From an uncultured Acidimicrobiales bacterium (GTDB lineage: Bacteria > Actinomycetota > Acidimicrobiia > Acidimicrobiales > Iamiaceae): DNA of 5,873 nt. Under the pieces are notes generated by a model, which ran no database searches, was not told the origin of the DNA, and was given only the letters and a program-made list of their open reading frames with translations. A program made the position numbers and the translations under genes. This document shows, piece after piece, positions 5,093 through 5,873 of the stretch; within the stretch, counting starts at the first letter, position 1, and every line of letters begins with the position of its first letter. The DNA is taken from positions 1-5,873 of the forward strand of contig CALANQ010000462.1 of NCBI GenBank assembly GCA_937926025.1, written 5' to 3'.

Positions 5093-5873
5093 ACGGGGCG
5101 GCGCGCAGGACCCGGCCGTAGCCGCGCTCGTCGCCGAAGCCCTCGGCGAAGGCGCCGTCCCGCCAGGTCACCCGACCGTTCACCAGCACCGCCGGGACGC
5201 AGGCGTCGTGGCGGCGGACCAGCCGGTCCAGGCCGGGCATGCCGACCATCTCCTCCTCCGTCATGGCGTCGAGGCGGTCGTCGAGCGTGGCCGGATCGAC
5301 CACCACGATGTCCGCCCGAGCCCCGACCTCGAGGCGGCCGGCGTCGATGCCGAGGTAGTCGGCGATCTCGCCGGTGACCCGGTGGACCGCCTGCTCGCGC
5401 GCCATGAGGGACCGGCCCTCGGCCTCGGCGTTGACCACGAGGCGCAGGAGGTGGAGCGGGAAGTCGTAGTACGCCATGTTCCGCAGGTGGGCCCCGGCAT
5501 CGGAGAACCCGATCAGCACCGTGGGGTGCGTCACCACGTACTCCAGCTCACGGAGGCGGTCGTTGCCCACCACCGTGTACCAGCGGAGGTCGTTGCCGAA
5601 CTCCACCTGGAGGTCCAAGAAGCAGTCGAGCGGCTCGATGCCCCGCTCGGCGGCGATGGACGCGAACGTGCGGCGAACCAGTGCCGGGTCCGGGCAGTCG
5701 ATGATCTTCGGCTCGTCGAGGTCCCGGTGCCACGCCTTGGGCGACAGCGGGTTCGACCACTGCTTCTTGAACATCTCCCGCCAGGTCGGGTCGGCCAGGA
5801 GCGCCGTGCGGGTGTCGAGGTCGATCTCGTGGAGGGCCTGGGTGCCGGCGCCCAGCTCCTCCATCACCGGGAC
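5091..5873 (-). CDS. N-acyl-D-amino-acid deacylase-like amidohydrolase, C-terminal part (5' partial)
   Basis: The last 260 codons of an amidohydrolase-superfamily protein resembling D-aminoacylases (amidohydrolase 3 type), which hydrolyse N-acyl or related amide bonds with bound metal. The frame is open through the right edge; the GTG at 5867 is internal, not a start. Residues counted from that GTG: IGFSDAGAHLRNM (119-131) holds the probable catalytic, metal-side Asp123 and the conserved GAH; REQAVHRVTGEIADYLGI (157-174) and GRLEVGARADIVVVDPATL (177-195) are the typical C-terminal end, in which the chain returns to the small beta-sandwich; VPAVLVNGRVTWRDG (224-238) completes it. The N-terminal metal-binding HxH lies outside the window, so completeness cannot be judged. 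The substrate cannot be told from this part, and many actinobacterial members have no assigned one. It ends in TAG, 9 bp before the desulfurase start. Confidence 0.88.
   Translation of the reverse strand, partial: VPVMEELGAGTQALHEIDLDTRTALLADPTWREMFKKQWSNPLSPKAWHRDLDEPKIIDCPDPALVRRTFASIAAERGIEPLDCFLDLQVEFGNDLRWYTVVGNDRLRELEYVVTHPTVLIGFSDAGAHLRNMAYYDFPLHLLRLVVNAEAEGRSLMAREQAVHRVTGEIADYLGIDAGRLEVGARADIVVVDPATLDDRLDAMTEEEMVGMPGLDRLVRRHDACVPAVLVNGRVTWRDGAFAEGFGDERGYGRVLRAAP

Noticed and set aside
1..5873. Mobile element, CRISPR array, tRNA/rRNA or defence system
   Set aside because: No direct repeat arrays, transposase or integrase motifs, tRNA-like folds or defence domains were seen, and the coding sequences account for nearly all bases.

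Overview
The window is a gene-dense, high-GC stretch, visibly well over 65% G+C with G/C at most third codon positions. It carries two convergent gene clusters and almost no intergenic DNA. The base composition, frequent GTG starts and a SCO6745/SalK-family gene (a family known mainly from actinobacteria) point to an actinobacterium. The System I (Ccm) cytochrome c maturation genes would be unusual for classical Actinomycetes, which mostly use System II (ResB/CcsA). An early-branching lineage such as Acidimicrobiia would fit, but this placement is inference.

Region 1 (1-2497, + strand) is the 3' part of a cytochrome c maturation operon. It holds the C-terminal end of the haem lyase CcmF (cut by the window edge), a membrane-anchored CcmG/TlpA-like thioredoxin with a CVPC active site, a CcmH protein with the RCxxC motif, and a CcmI-like TPR protein. 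All three junctions are 4-bp stop/start overlaps (ATGA, GTGA, GTGA), so the proteins are almost certainly translationally coupled. CcmG and CcmH would keep the haem-binding cysteines of apocytochrome c reduced, CcmI would hold the apocytochrome, and CcmF would attach haem. The order F-G-H-I matches known ccm operons, with H and I as separate genes rather than fused as in E. coli.

Region 2 (2517-5873, - strand, read right to left) holds four genes: the C-terminal part of an N-acyl-D-amino-acid deacylase-like amidohydrolase (cut by the right edge), a class I cysteine desulfurase of the NifS/IscS type, a SixA-like histidine phosphatase, and a SCO6745/SalK-family protein with a winged-helix-like C-terminal part. 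Gaps are 9, 40 and 29 bp, so they may be one transcription unit, although their functions do not form an obvious pathway.

The clusters meet tail to tail with 19 bp between stop codons, and an imperfect hairpin there includes both stops. I saw no RNA genes, mobile elements, CRISPR arrays or clear promoters. No convincing undescribed system is present. The points most worth a second look are the System I setting, extra cysteine pairs in the CcmF and CcmI extracytoplasmic parts, the short CcmI topology, and the amidohydrolase/desulfurase junction.
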